Of a stretch of 64,000 nt of DNA, positions 36,937 to 45,717 are shown piece after piece. The stretch is taken from the NCBI RefSeq assembly GCF_017357405.1, contig NZ_CP071597.1, positions 3,534,001 through 3,598,000 on the forward strand. Reading direction: 5' to 3'. The number at the start of each line of letters is the position of its first letter. Position 1 is the first letter of the stretch. A program made the translations under genes and the position numbers. The notes below the pieces were generated by a model that was given only the letters and a program-made list of their open reading frames with translations, ran no database searches and had not been told where the DNA came from. This stretch comes from Halomontanus rarus. Its GTDB lineage: Archaea > Halobacteriota > Halobacteria > Halobacteriales > Natrialbaceae.

Positions 36937-37060
36937 CGCCGTGTACGGCGTTCGCAAGACCGCAGGTCTTGCGCGCACACCGGAACTCAAAGAGTTCCGG
37001 GGACGTTGACGAGACGCGTTGCGTCTCGTTCGCACATCAGAAAGCGAAGCATTCTGAGGA
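36937..37060. repeat. Array of five short perfect hairpins with alternating spacers
   Basis: Hairpins: CGCCGT/ACGGCG (36937-36950); CGCAAGACC/GGTCTTGCG (36953-36973, loop GCA); CCGGAACTC/GAGTTCCGG (36980-37000, loop AAA); ACGAGACGC/GCGTCTCGT (37009-37029, loop GTT); CAGAA-GC/GC-TTCTG (37038-37056, loop GAA). Spacers alternate between a CGCACA type and a GGACG type. The stems differ in sequence but are all fully complementary. Confidence 0.8.
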
Positions 37061-37437
37061 CGGACGTGAATCGCCACACGACGGATTTTCGTATTCGGTG
37101 GCCGACTGGGTGCTGACCGACGCAAAACAACCGAGATAACTCCGAGTCAGCGGGGTAGAACCTCGAGCCCACCGCCGGATAGGAGTAACGGCCGCGTGGC
37201 CCGGCCAGCACCCCGTCGGTGTGTAAACGTAAATTCCAACCCAGCGGTGTGGTGCCGTGGGAAGCCTCGTCGTCGTCGGGCGACGCCCGAGTGCCTGAGG
37301 GACCGTCGGTCCCTCTCTGTTTACGGCGAGGAGGAGGTCACTGTAGATATATCATACGTTATGGATTTTTCTCGTTCGGTAATATTACGATAGACTGTTC
37401 TAATTGTAAAGTGCATCTGTCATTCAACTTCAACTAT

Positions 37438-37451
37438 CAATACGTATATTG
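37438..37451 (+). promoter_or_regulatory. TATA box of the peptide-transporter operon
   Basis: AATACGTATATTG is centred about 32 nt before the ATG at 37479, so the message would have a very short leader. Confidence 0.5.
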
Positions 37452-37478
37452 TCGCCCTTTCTCTTTTGTCGGAGTGGT

Positions 37479-39071
37479 ATGGCGAGTGTTACCGAGCAAC
37501 AAATAAGCCGACGATCGGTACTTCGATACTCGGGTGCAGTGACGACGATAGCCGGACTCACGTCGATGACCGGGATCGGAAGTAGCCGGATTCAAGCATT
37601 GGACGAAATCACGATCACGCTGTCACAGTTCCCGGACACCATCGACCCACTCGACCACATCACCGGGGACTACTTCGACGTGTACGACCACATTTACGAG
37701 CCGGTGTTCGACTTCGAGCCCGGCGAGGGGATCTTCCCGCGTGTCGCCGAGGAGTGGGAAGCCCAGGGCGACGGGACCACTCAGGTCGAACTCAGGGACG
37801 ACGTCGTGTTCCACAACGGCGATTCTCTCACCGCGGAGGACGTCGCGTGGACGATCAATCGAACGGTCGATCCGGAGATCGGTGTTCCGAGCCCGATCGG
37901 GACGTTCGGACTCGGTTCGATCGAGGGCGCGGAGGCTGTCGACGACACGACCGTCGAGATCAGCTACGGCGCCGCGCCGGGGCTCGCGGAGTTCGAGTTC
38001 GGCAACTACGCCCGCGCGATGGATATGGAATGGGCAATCGAAAACCACGACGCCGAAGCGGAGGCGATTTCCGGTGCCGACCCGGCGGATTTCAACGGGA
38101 CGGGACCGTACGAAGTCGTCGACTTCACGTCGGGTGAAGAGATCGTCGTCGAGCGGTTCGACGACTACTGGGGCGACGAACCGCCGTTCGAGCGGGTGAC
38201 GTTCAACGCTGCCGGCGAATCGAGCAGTCGGGTGGCCGCACTCGAGACAGGAGAAACCGATCTCACGATCAACATTTTACCGGAGGACGTCGCCACGGTG
38301 CAGCAGGCTTCGGGCGTCGAAGTCCGGAATGTGACGAGCTTCCGGAACATCTTCTGTCCGATGAAGAACACCATCCCACCGTTCGACAGTCAGGAGTTCC
38401 GGCAGGCGATGAATTACGCCGTCGATAACGAAGGAATCGTCAACACGGTTCTCAGCGGGTTCGGCGAACCGAGGGGACAGCCGGTTGCACCCGGAATCAA
38501 CGGCTTCAATCCCGAAGTCGAACCCTACGAACAGGACATCGGCATGGCCGAGAGCCTCGTCGAAGAGAGCGGCTACGGTGGCGCGGAGATTGAACTGTAC
38601 GCGCCCCAGGGCCGCTACCTCAACGACGCCGCGATCGGCGAGACGGTTGCCGACATGATCGACCAACTCGGTAACGTCAGCTGCGAGGCGAACATCGTGG
38701 ACTTCGGCGTCGTCTCCGACGCGAACCAGGCGGGGGTCGATCCCGACGAAATCGACATCGCGTTCTACATGATCGGATGGGGGACCATCACCGGCGATAC
38801 CGACTACGGAACGCAGGGCTTCTTCACGATTCCAGATAATCCGGACCGGACGTTCGACGACGAAGAGCTGAGTGACGCAATCTTGGAGAGTCAACAGATC
38901 GACGATCCGGAGGAGCGAGAAGCAGCGCTTCAGGAAGTCAACGCACTGGCCCACGAGAAAGCGCCGTTCGTGTTCCTCCACACCCAGGAGAGTATCTACG
39001 GCGTCAACGAGGTCATCCAGTGGGAACCACGGGAAGACGAGACCATCTACATCTGGGACATGGAGGTGTGA
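37479..39071 (+). CDS. dppA: ABC transporter substrate-binding protein, family 5 (oligopeptide type)
   Basis: 530 residues. RRSVLRYSG is a twin-arginine motif; the signal ends near IQALDE. No lipobox Cys is visible, unlike most haloarchaeal binding proteins, so anchoring may be by the uncleaved signal or another means. The SBP_bac_5 fold is recognisable: DPLDH, the YEPVFDFEPGEGIFPRVAEEWE region split around residues 70-95, VVFHNGDSLTAEDVAWTI, and NGTGPYEVV. It feeds the four downstream genes of the importer. Substrates may be peptides, nickel or sugars. Confidence 0.9.
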   Translation: MASVTEQQISRRSVLRYSGAVTTIAGLTSMTGIGSSRIQALDEITITLSQFPDTIDPLDHITGDYFDVYDHIYEPVFDFEPGEGIFPRVAEEWEAQGDGTTQVELRDDVVFHNGDSLTAEDVAWTINRTVDPEIGVPSPIGTFGLGSIEGAEAVDDTTVEISYGAAPGLAEFEFGNYARAMDMEWAIENHDAEAEAISGADPADFNGTGPYEVVDFTSGEEIVVERFDDYWGDEPPFERVTFNAAGESSSRVAALETGETDLTINILPEDVATVQQASGVEVRNVTSFRNIFCPMKNTIPPFDSQEFRQAMNYAVDNEGIVNTVLSGFGEPRGQPVAPGINGFNPEVEPYEQDIGMAESLVEESGYGGAEIELYAPQGRYLNDAAIGETVADMIDQLGNVSCEANIVDFGVVSDANQAGVDPDEIDIAFYMIGWGTITGDTDYGTQGFFTIPDNPDRTFDDEELSDAILESQQIDDPEEREAALQEVNALAHEKAPFVFLHTQESIYGVNEVIQWEPREDETIYIWDMEV

Positions 39072-39107
39072 GTGGCGGTTGAACGGAGTACAATCACAAC
39101 GATTCCG

Positions 39108-40184
39108 ATGTCCATAGGCAAGTTCCTCGTTCGGCGAATACTCCAGGGAGTATTCGTCATCTGGGGCGTCGTTACGATTCTGTTCGGGCTCCGTGCAGTG
39201 TCGCCTGGCGATCCGGCGACACTGATGCTCGGTGAGGGTGCGACTCAGGAACTCGTCGAGCACGTCAGGGAAGAAGAAGGGTTGAACGAACCGATATACG
39301 CCCAGTACGTCGACTACCTTCAGGGGTTGGTCGTCGGTGATTTCGGCTACTCGTGGCAGTCGAACAGGGACGTGGAGGCGATGGTGATCGAACGCGTTCC
39401 GGCGACGGTAGAGCTGGCGGTCGCCGCGACGATTGTCGCGGTTCTCATCGCGGTCCCACTCGGCGTGATTTCGGCGACGCGCCGGAACCAGCCCACGGAC
39501 TACGGGGCGACGCTGTTTTCCCTTCTGGGTATCAGCACACCCAACTTCTGGCTCGGACTGATGTTGATCCTCGTGTTCGGCGTCTGGTTCGGGATCCCGC
39601 ATCCGACTCTCGAGACGTCCCCCGCGTCGTTGGCCGGGATTAGCGTTCCGTACCCCCGCTCCGTCGGCTACAGCTTTTTCGACTTCCCGACAGGTCGACG
39701 GGCAGTCGGATTCAGCGAGGCATTCGTGGCGGTCGTCCGTGACCGCTCGTTCAGTGAGCTGGGCGTCTGGCTGCAATACATTGCACTCCCGGCGATTACG
39801 CTCGGGACGTACTTTACGGCCCTCATCACTCGTCTCACTCGCAGCGGCATGATCGACGAACTCGGCAAGCCCTACGTCACGGCAACCAGGGCGAAGGGGC
39901 TCCCCGCAGTGTTGATTCGATACAAGCACGTGCTTCGTAACACCATGATTCCCATCGTCACCGTCCTCGGACTTCAGATGGGGACGCTGATGGGGGGTGC
40001 GGTCATCACGGAGACCGTCTTCAATTGGCCGGGACTCGGTCTCCGTCTCATCGACGCGTTGCATATGCGCGACTGGCCGCTCATGCAGGGTATCATCGTC
40101 TTCATCGCCGTCGCGTTCGTGGTGATCAACATCGTCGTGGACGGCCTCTACACCTACCTGAACCCGCAGGTGAGCGACGAATGA
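39108..40184 (+). CDS. dppB: ABC transporter permease, DppB type
   Basis: 358 residues with six membrane helices. GDPATLMLGEGAT near the N-terminus and the cytoplasmic coupling loop YVTATRAKGLPAVLIRYKHVLRN are standard for DppB/OppB. The ATG at 39108 is taken; a GTG directly after the previous stop (39072) is in frame and would add 12 residues. Confidence 0.92.
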   Translation: MSIGKFLVRRILQGVFVIWGVVTILFGLRAVSPGDPATLMLGEGATQELVEHVREEEGLNEPIYAQYVDYLQGLVVGDFGYSWQSNRDVEAMVIERVPATVELAVAATIVAVLIAVPLGVISATRRNQPTDYGATLFSLLGISTPNFWLGLMLILVFGVWFGIPHPTLETSPASLAGISVPYPRSVGYSFFDFPTGRRAVGFSEAFVAVVRDRSFSELGVWLQYIALPAITLGTYFTALITRLTRSGMIDELGKPYVTATRAKGLPAVLIRYKHVLRNTMIPIVTVLGLQMGTLMGGAVITETVFNWPGLGLRLIDALHMRDWPLMQGIIVFIAVAFVVINIVVDGLYTYLNPQVSDE

Positions 40185-41182
40185 TCTCTGAGAGAGTCAA
40201 ATCGAACCTGAAAGGGACGTTCTCCGAGAGTATCCTCCCGAAAATCGGGTTGTTTCTGCTGGTCTCGATCGTCTTTATGGCCGTGTTCGCACCGGTTCTT
40301 GCCACCCACGACCCGACGCGGACGGGCTACTTCACCGAGCACGGGACGGAGTACCCGCCGATCGGACACGAGTTCACGACGCAGGTCGCACAGGAGGGCG
40401 AATTCGCCGAGGTTACTGTCGAGTCGAGCAGCGAACACGTTCTCGGAACGAACAACGTCGGCCAGGACGTCTACTCGCGGTTCGTCTACGGTGCACGAGT
40501 CTCGATTCTGGTCGCTATCATGGCGACGACCCTCGCCTTGCTCATCGGGGTCCCCGTCGGGCTCACCGCTGGATACTACGGCGGTCGCGTCGACGATGCG
40601 TTGATGCGGATCGCCGACACCATGCTCGCGTTTCCGGCGCTGGTACTCGCTCTGGCGCTGATCGGCGTGTTTGGGGAGTCACCGGTACAGGTTCCCGATC
40701 CGATCGTGATGGCCGGGTTCGCAGACGGGATGCCCGAAACCATCCCTCTTCCCGGAACCGTCACCATCGTCTCCGCGCTGGTCATCTGGGTCTGGTTCGC
40801 GCGCGTCGCCCGCGGCGAAGCGTTGTCGCTTCGCAATCAGGAGTACGTCAAAGCGAGCAAGAGCTTCGGCATGAGCGACAGACAGATCCTCCTCAAACAC
40901 GTCCTGCCGAACAGCCTCACACCGATAATCGTCCTCGCAACGATTCAGGTCGCGGTGATCATCCTGCTCGAGGCCTCGCTCGCGTATCTCGGGTTCTCCG
41001 GGACGACGCTCTCGTGGGGGTACGAGATCGAGCGCGGACAGGACATCCTCCGGACCCGACCGTGGGTCTCGATACTTCCCGGGATCGGTATCATGCTGGC
41101 AGTCATCAGCGTCAACCTGCTCGGTGACTGGTTCCGTGATGCGCTCGATCCCAACATCGAAGGAAGCGAGCGAGGTGCCTGA
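40181..41182 (+). CDS. dppC: ABC transporter permease, DppC type
   Basis: 333 residues, overlapping dppB by four bases (ATGA). An N-terminal helix is followed by a long external segment (about 55-100), then five helices. HVLGTNNVGQDVYSRFVYGAR and the coupling loop EYVKASKSFGMSDRQILLKHVLPN are typical of DppC/OppC. Confidence 0.93.
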   Translation: MISERVKSNLKGTFSESILPKIGLFLLVSIVFMAVFAPVLATHDPTRTGYFTEHGTEYPPIGHEFTTQVAQEGEFAEVTVESSSEHVLGTNNVGQDVYSRFVYGARVSILVAIMATTLALLIGVPVGLTAGYYGGRVDDALMRIADTMLAFPALVLALALIGVFGESPVQVPDPIVMAGFADGMPETIPLPGTVTIVSALVIWVWFARVARGEALSLRNQEYVKASKSFGMSDRQILLKHVLPNSLTPIIVLATIQVAVIILLEASLAYLGFSGTTLSWGYEIERGQDILRTRPWVSILPGIGIMLAVISVNLLGDWFRDALDPNIEGSERGA

Positions 41183-41183
41183 G

Positions 41184-42500
41184 ATGAGCGAGGACATCAT
41201 CCGAATCCGTGATCTGTCGACTCGGTTTTTCACCGCGGAAGGGCAGGTGAACGCGGTGTCGGATCTCGAGTTGACGATCGAGCGCGGCGAAGTGTTCGGT
41301 ATCGTCGGCGAGAGCGGCAGCGGAAAGAGCGTCACGGCGCTCTCGGTCATGGACCTGGTCGAATCACCCGGCGAGATCACTGGCGGTTCGATCGAGTACC
41401 GAAACCCGGCGTTCGCGGACGCCATCCGAGACACCCACCCGGATGCCGTCGACGGAGAGTTGGTGGACCTGCTCGCGATCCCCAGGGAAACCCGCCAGTC
41501 CCTTCGAGGGACCTCGTTCAGCATGGTCTTCCAGGATCCGGAGAGCAGTTTCAATCCCACCCTCACGGTCGGTGAACAGCTCGCCGAAGCCGTCGAGGTT
41601 CAGCGACGGGCGAGTGCGAACCCGCGGTCGACGCGGGCACGGACCAACCGATCCCGGTACTCGCTTGGATCGTACGTGCTCTCGACGGTACTGCCCTCAC
41701 AGCGGTACGTAACCGACGAGAGCCGGAACCGAGCCGTCGAGTTGCTCGAGTTGGTCGGCATTCCTGATCCCGTCGAGCGGGCCGACGAGTACCCGTACGA
41801 GTACTCCGGGGGCATGCTTCAGCGGGCGATGATCGCACAGGCACTAGCCGGCGAACCGGACGTGTTGATCGCCGACGAGCCGACGACGGCACTCGACGTG
41901 ACGATTCAGGCCCAGATCCTCGACCTCCTTTCTGACCTTCAGGAAGAGACGGGCATGACGATTCTGCTGATCACGCACAACCTCGGCGTCGTCGCCTGGA
42001 TGTGTGACCGCGTCGGCGTGATGTACGCGGGCGAGATCGTCGAACGCGGCCAGCTCGAGGACGTGTTCGATCGACCGACCCATCCGTACACGAAAGGACT
42101 GCTCGGTAGCGTTCCTGATCTCGAGGGCGCGGGCGGACGTCTCCAGCCCATTCCGGGGAACGTTCCGAGCCTCCTCGATCGCGAGATGCCCGACCGCTGT
42201 TACTTCGCCGATCGATGCCCGAAGGCGATGGACGAGTGTCTCGAGCACCCGCCGGAGTTCGATGTCGAGGGGAGCGACGAACACGCCGCGAAGTGCTACC
42301 TCGCCGAGGTGGAGTACACCGAATCGCGGGCGCTCCCAGCAGACTATTTCGAACTGAAAGACGCGAGTGAGACCGACGAGCGTCCCGTCGCAGCCGACGA
42401 CGAAGAACCACATCGAACCGGCTCGGGAACGGGACAGGAGACGGAGACGACGCCGGCCGGTGACGGGTCGACGAGTGGGAGCGGAGGTGACTCCGAGTGA
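41184..42500 (+). CDS. dppD: ABC transporter ATPase, DppD type
   Basis: 438 residues. Walker [10 protein letters not shown]-loop [10 protein letters not shown], signature [15 protein letters not shown], Walker [13 protein letters not shown] and the H-loop THN. A 45-residue insertion ([18 protein letters not shown] onward) between Q-loop and signature is unusual. Near the C-terminus [14 protein letters not shown] is the oligopeptide-transporter Cys motif that can hold an iron-sulfur cluster. The end is a low-complexity Thr/Glu/Gly tail. Confidence 0.92.
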   Translation: MSEDIIRIRDLSTRFFTAEGQVNAVSDLELTIERGEVFGIVGESGSGKSVTALSVMDLVESPGEITGGSIEYRNPAFADAIRDTHPDAVDGELVDLLAIPRETRQSLRGTSFSMVFQDPESSFNPTLTVGEQLAEAVEVQRRASANPRSTRARTNRSRYSLGSYVLSTVLPSQRYVTDESRNRAVELLELVGIPDPVERADEYPYEYSGGMLQRAMIAQALAGEPDVLIADEPTTALDVTIQAQILDLLSDLQEETGMTILLITHNLGVVAWMCDRVGVMYAGEIVERGQLEDVFDRPTHPYTKGLLGSVPDLEGAGGRLQPIPGNVPSLLDREMPDRCYFADRCPKAMDECLEHPPEFDVEGSDEHAAKCYLAEVEYTESRALPADYFELKDASETDERPVAADDEEPHRTGSGTGQETETTPAGDGSTSGSGGDSE

Positions 42501-43993
42501 GCACCGAGACGGAGACGGAGACAGAGGCAGAGGCGGAGGCGGAGACGGAGACGGAGGCAGAGACCACGACCAAGGTCGAAATCGACGCCGAGGCCGAAAC
42601 CGGTAGCGAACAGCCGCTCGTCCGCGTCGATAGTCTACACAAATACTTCTACGAGAAGAATTCGATCGTCGATCGATTGCTCGGCGAGGAACCGGTCGCC
42701 GTCCGTGCGGTCGACGACGTGAGTTTCGACATCCATCGCGGCGAGACGCTCGGACTCGTCGGGGAATCCGGCTGTGGCAAGTCGACCACCGGCGAGACGC
42801 TGCTCCACTTGCAGGAACCGACCGACGGTGCTGTCGAGTTTCAGGGGCGGAACGTCTTCGAACTCGCTGGACGCCATCTCGACCGATTCCGACGGTCCGC
42901 TCAGGTCGTCTTCCAAGACCCTTTCTCGAGTCTCGACCCGCGGATGACGATCGGCAGGATCGTCCAGCAACCGCTCGACGTTCACAGCGTGGATACTGAG
43001 GCTGACCGTCGAGACCGGGTTCAGAACCTGCTCGAGGTCGTCGGTCTCTCGGCGGATCAGTTCGATCGGTACCCCCACGAGTTCTCGGGCGGCCAGCGCC
43101 AACGGATCGCGATTGCGCGCGCGCTCGCGCTCGAGCCGGAGTTTGTCGTCCTCGACGAGCCGACCAGTTCACTCGACGTCTCGGTTCAGGCGGAGGTGTT
43201 GAACCTGCTCGACGATCTGCAAGACGAGTTCGACCTCACGTACCTATTGATCAGCCACGACCTCTCGGTGATTCGCCACGTCTGCGACCGCGTCGCGGTG
43301 ATGTACCTCGGTGAGATCGTCGAGATCGGGCCGGTCGAGAACATCTTCGCCGAGCCCAAACATCCCTACACGCAGGCGCTGCTAGCGAGTGTGCCCAGAG
43401 CCTCGACCGACGAGAAAGAACGTGAGCGAGAGACGATATCGGGAGACGTCCCCTCGCCCCGCGATCCGCCGAGTGGCTGTCGGTTCCGGACGCGCTGTCC
43501 CGAGGTAATTCCACCGGCGGACCTCGAGATCGAGCAGTCGACGTATCGCGACCTCATGAACCTCCGCGAACGCGTCGAGAGCCGAGAACTCTCCCTCGAG
43601 CTCGTCGATGATGGCGAGGGCAATCGTATCGATGGTTCCAGCGGACGTGTCGGTAACGTGGATGTCACTGACGAGCGAACGGGCGACGAGACGCGCGCGA
43701 TCGTCGGGGCGGTTAAAGACCGGTTGTTCTCCGCCGGAGACGGAACACTTCCGGGCCGACACGACGAGGTCGTCACGGCGGCGCTCGAAGCCGCGGTCGA
43801 CGACGACTGGCAACGGGCAGCAGCGATGCTCCGAGAGGAGTACGAGAGCGTCTGTGAGCGTGTGAATCCCGGACTCGGTGAAGAGGCCCATGCGGTTGCG
43901 TGCCATCTTTACGGCGATCCGGACGAGTTGGTACCGGGAGACCGTCCCGACGGGGAATCGAACGTCGGTCGGGAGCGTGACGAGCGGGAGTAA
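42497..43993 (+). CDS. dppF: ABC transporter ATPase, DppF type
   Basis: 498 residues from a GTG that overlaps the dppD stop (GTGA). The first 35 residues are a Thr-Glu-Ala-Glu repeat encoded by a GAGACG/GAGGCG-type tract, likely prone to length change. Then Walker [20 protein letters not shown], signature [15 protein letters not shown], Walker [13 protein letters not shown] and SHD. The Cys motif [10 protein letters not shown] follows. The last 100 residues (from about 395) form an extra domain unlike standard DppF. Confidence 0.92.
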   Translation: MSTETETETEAEAEAETETEAETTTKVEIDAEAETGSEQPLVRVDSLHKYFYEKNSIVDRLLGEEPVAVRAVDDVSFDIHRGETLGLVGESGCGKSTTGETLLHLQEPTDGAVEFQGRNVFELAGRHLDRFRRSAQVVFQDPFSSLDPRMTIGRIVQQPLDVHSVDTEADRRDRVQNLLEVVGLSADQFDRYPHEFSGGQRQRIAIARALALEPEFVVLDEPTSSLDVSVQAEVLNLLDDLQDEFDLTYLLISHDLSVIRHVCDRVAVMYLGEIVEIGPVENIFAEPKHPYTQALLASVPRASTDEKERERETISGDVPSPRDPPSGCRFRTRCPEVIPPADLEIEQSTYRDLMNLRERVESRELSLELVDDGEGNRIDGSSGRVGNVDVTDERTGDETRAIVGAVKDRLFSAGDGTLPGRHDEVVTAALEAAVDDDWQRAAAMLREEYESVCERVNPGLGEEAHAVACHLYGDPDELVPGDRPDGESNVGRERDERE

Positions 43994-44039
43994 GAGCGTG
44001 AAACGGAACAGATAGGGGTGACGAACGCCGAGACCGATT

Positions 44040-44975
44040 GTGTCCATCGGCCGCTATCGAAATTTCGGCTTCTTCCTGATCCTCGCCGCCGTCTGGGGAT
44101 CGGCGTTCGTCGCCATCAGCGCCGGCCTCGAGTACTTTCCACCCGTGCTCTTCGCAGCGTTCCGGTACGACGTCGCCGGACTCGTCATGCTGGCGTACGC
44201 TGCCTTTGCCGTCGACGAGTGGATTCCGAGCGGGCGCGAGGAGTGGCTCCTCGTCGTCGTCGGCGCGGTCCTGTTGATCGCGGCCTACCACTCGTTCCTG
44301 TTCGTCGGCCAGCAGCATACGACCGCCGCAGCGGCGGCCATTCTGGTGAGCCTCTCTCCCGTCCTGACGACCGGGTTCGCACGCGTACTGGTTCCGTCGG
44401 ATGCCCTGTCTCCGGTCGGCGTCCTCGGCGTCGCAATCGGTCTCGTCGGCGTCGCGATCGTCACTCAACCTGATCCGTCGAACCTCCTCGCGACCGACGT
44501 CGTCGCGAAACTGCTGATCGTTCTCGCCGCTGCCTCCTTCGCCTTCGGAAGCGTCCTCACCCGCCGTATCGACGCGTCGCTTCCCATCGAGGCGATGGAA
44601 GCCTGGGCGATGCTCGGCGGTGCGCTCGTGATGCACGGCGTCAGTCTGGCCCTTCGAGAACCCGTCACTCCCGCGGAATGGGCCAACCTCGAGGCAGTCG
44701 GTGCCCTCGTGTACCTCGCACTCGTCGCGAGCGCGTTCGGCTTTCTGCTGTACTTCGACCTGCTCGAGCGACTCGGGGCCGTCGAGATCAACATGGTCTC
44801 CTACGTGGCACCGGTCTTCGCCGCGCTCGTCGGCTGGCTCTACCTTGGTGAAGTGATCGACCTCGCGACGGGCGTCGGGTTCGTCGTCATCGCGATCGGG
44901 TTCGCACTCGTCAAGCGGCGGGCGTTACGGGAGGAGTTCGGTCAACTCGAGATCGGCGGGTCTCGGTCGTCGTGA
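44040..44975 (+). CDS. DMT-family (EamA) transporter
   Basis: 311 residues from a GTG start. Ten hydrophobic helices form two EamA repeats (WGSAFVAISAGL in the first, LYFDLLERLGAVEINMVSYVAPVFAALVGWL-type signature in the second, here at about residues 238-270). Likely exporter of metabolites or amino acids. It follows the ABC operon in the same direction after 46 bp and may be co-transcribed. Confidence 0.88.
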   Translation: MSIGRYRNFGFFLILAAVWGSAFVAISAGLEYFPPVLFAAFRYDVAGLVMLAYAAFAVDEWIPSGREEWLLVVVGAVLLIAAYHSFLFVGQQHTTAAAAAILVSLSPVLTTGFARVLVPSDALSPVGVLGVAIGLVGVAIVTQPDPSNLLATDVVAKLLIVLAAASFAFGSVLTRRIDASLPIEAMEAWAMLGGALVMHGVSLALREPVTPAEWANLEAVGALVYLALVASAFGFLLYFDLLERLGAVEINMVSYVAPVFAALVGWLYLGEVIDLATGVGFVVIAIGFALVKRRALREEFGQLEIGGSRSS

Positions 44976-45046
44976 GCAGTGGCGGGGGTCGCCGAGAGAA
45001 CAGAAACTCGAACGAACTAGGTCGGAGTCGTCTGCGCGTGTTAGCT

Positions 45047-45322
45047 TCACGCCCGGTGGGAGTGACCCACGTAGAGTGCGAGGAGATTGAGCGCGAGAAG
45101 ACCGAGGAACGTCAGCGTTTCTGCCGATCCCGAGAGTCCCGTCGCGAGTAACGGAACGTGCAAAAACGGGAGGACGATCGCGGTCCAGAAACCCGTCACT
45201 CGAATCGGTTTCGCGAGCATGGGAGTGATTCGCTCGAGGAGACGCTGTTCGGAGACCTGACTTTCTGACGATACATTCTGGCCCGACGTACGTTGGTCGT
45301 GTGTAGTGGGGGGACTCGACAT
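45047..45322 (-). CDS. Small membrane protein
   Basis: 91 residues. A polar N-terminus of about 40 residues is followed by two hydrophobic helices (about 44-62 and 68-86) and the end HSHRA. Convergent with the DMT gene. No family recognised. Confidence 0.65.
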   Translation of the reverse strand: MSSPPTTHDQRTSGQNVSSESQVSEQRLLERITPMLAKPIRVTGFWTAIVLPFLHVPLLATGLSGSAETLTFLGLLALNLLALYVGHSHRA

Positions 45323-45717
45323 CGAAGCACCTGCAGACGTATCATATTTCCCACGTTCGATGGCATATATGCCACAGAGCGTTTCGATGGATTGTAGCAG
45401 GTTTACACCATTCCGCCGTATTCAATCCGAGTGCAAAACCCTTCGAGATCGAGCAAGAGCTTTCAAAAGCGAATCTGAGGGCGTTTCGAACGATCAGGGC
45501 AGTGGTGTGTTCTGCGGGTGCTACGTGGTCGGTATAGACGGCCTACGCGACCGAACAGTCTCGTTTGTGTATATGATTCTGTATGGATATTTCTATCGGT
45601 GTGTGCAACCCGTCGACCACAGGGTCGAACTCGAGAGCGCGTTCACTCTCTTCACGAGATTAGTGTCTGATAGAGAATACCAGCGGATCGATCGAAGTCG
45701 GTGACGGATTCGGTCCC
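45323..45717. other. Intergenic region, no supported gene
   Basis: About 395 bp, with lower GC than the neighbouring genes. An open frame on the plus strand (45306-45704) overlaps the start of the previous minus-strand gene and has a Cys/Phe/Arg-rich composition not seen in real haloarchaeal proteins. It probably holds the promoter of the small membrane protein gene on its left. Confidence 0.4.

Larger units (their letters stand above)
36482..37478. other. 1-kb degenerate region with hairpin array; possible IS200/IS605-type remnant
   Basis: No intact gene. Several overlapping short frames with stops suggest decayed coding sequence. In one plus frame near 37160-37210 PPDRSNGRVARPA recalls C-termini of haloarchaeal TnpB proteins, and CCGTGGGAAGCCTCGTC at 37256-37272 recalls the right-end sequence of their elements, but both resemblances are from memory. 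The array of hairpins (36937-37060) is described separately. Further short palindromes are at 37277-37289 and 37299-37313. The promoter of the ABC-transporter operon lies at the right end. Confidence 0.35.

Noticed and set aside
36937..37060. CRISPR array
   Set aside because: The constant parts are only 5-6 nt and the variable parts are self-complementary, unlike repeats and spacers; no cas genes are present.
45306..45704. 132-codon plus-strand frame downstream of the DMT transporter
   Set aside because: It overlaps the start of a better-supported minus-strand gene and has Cys/Phe/Arg-rich composition.
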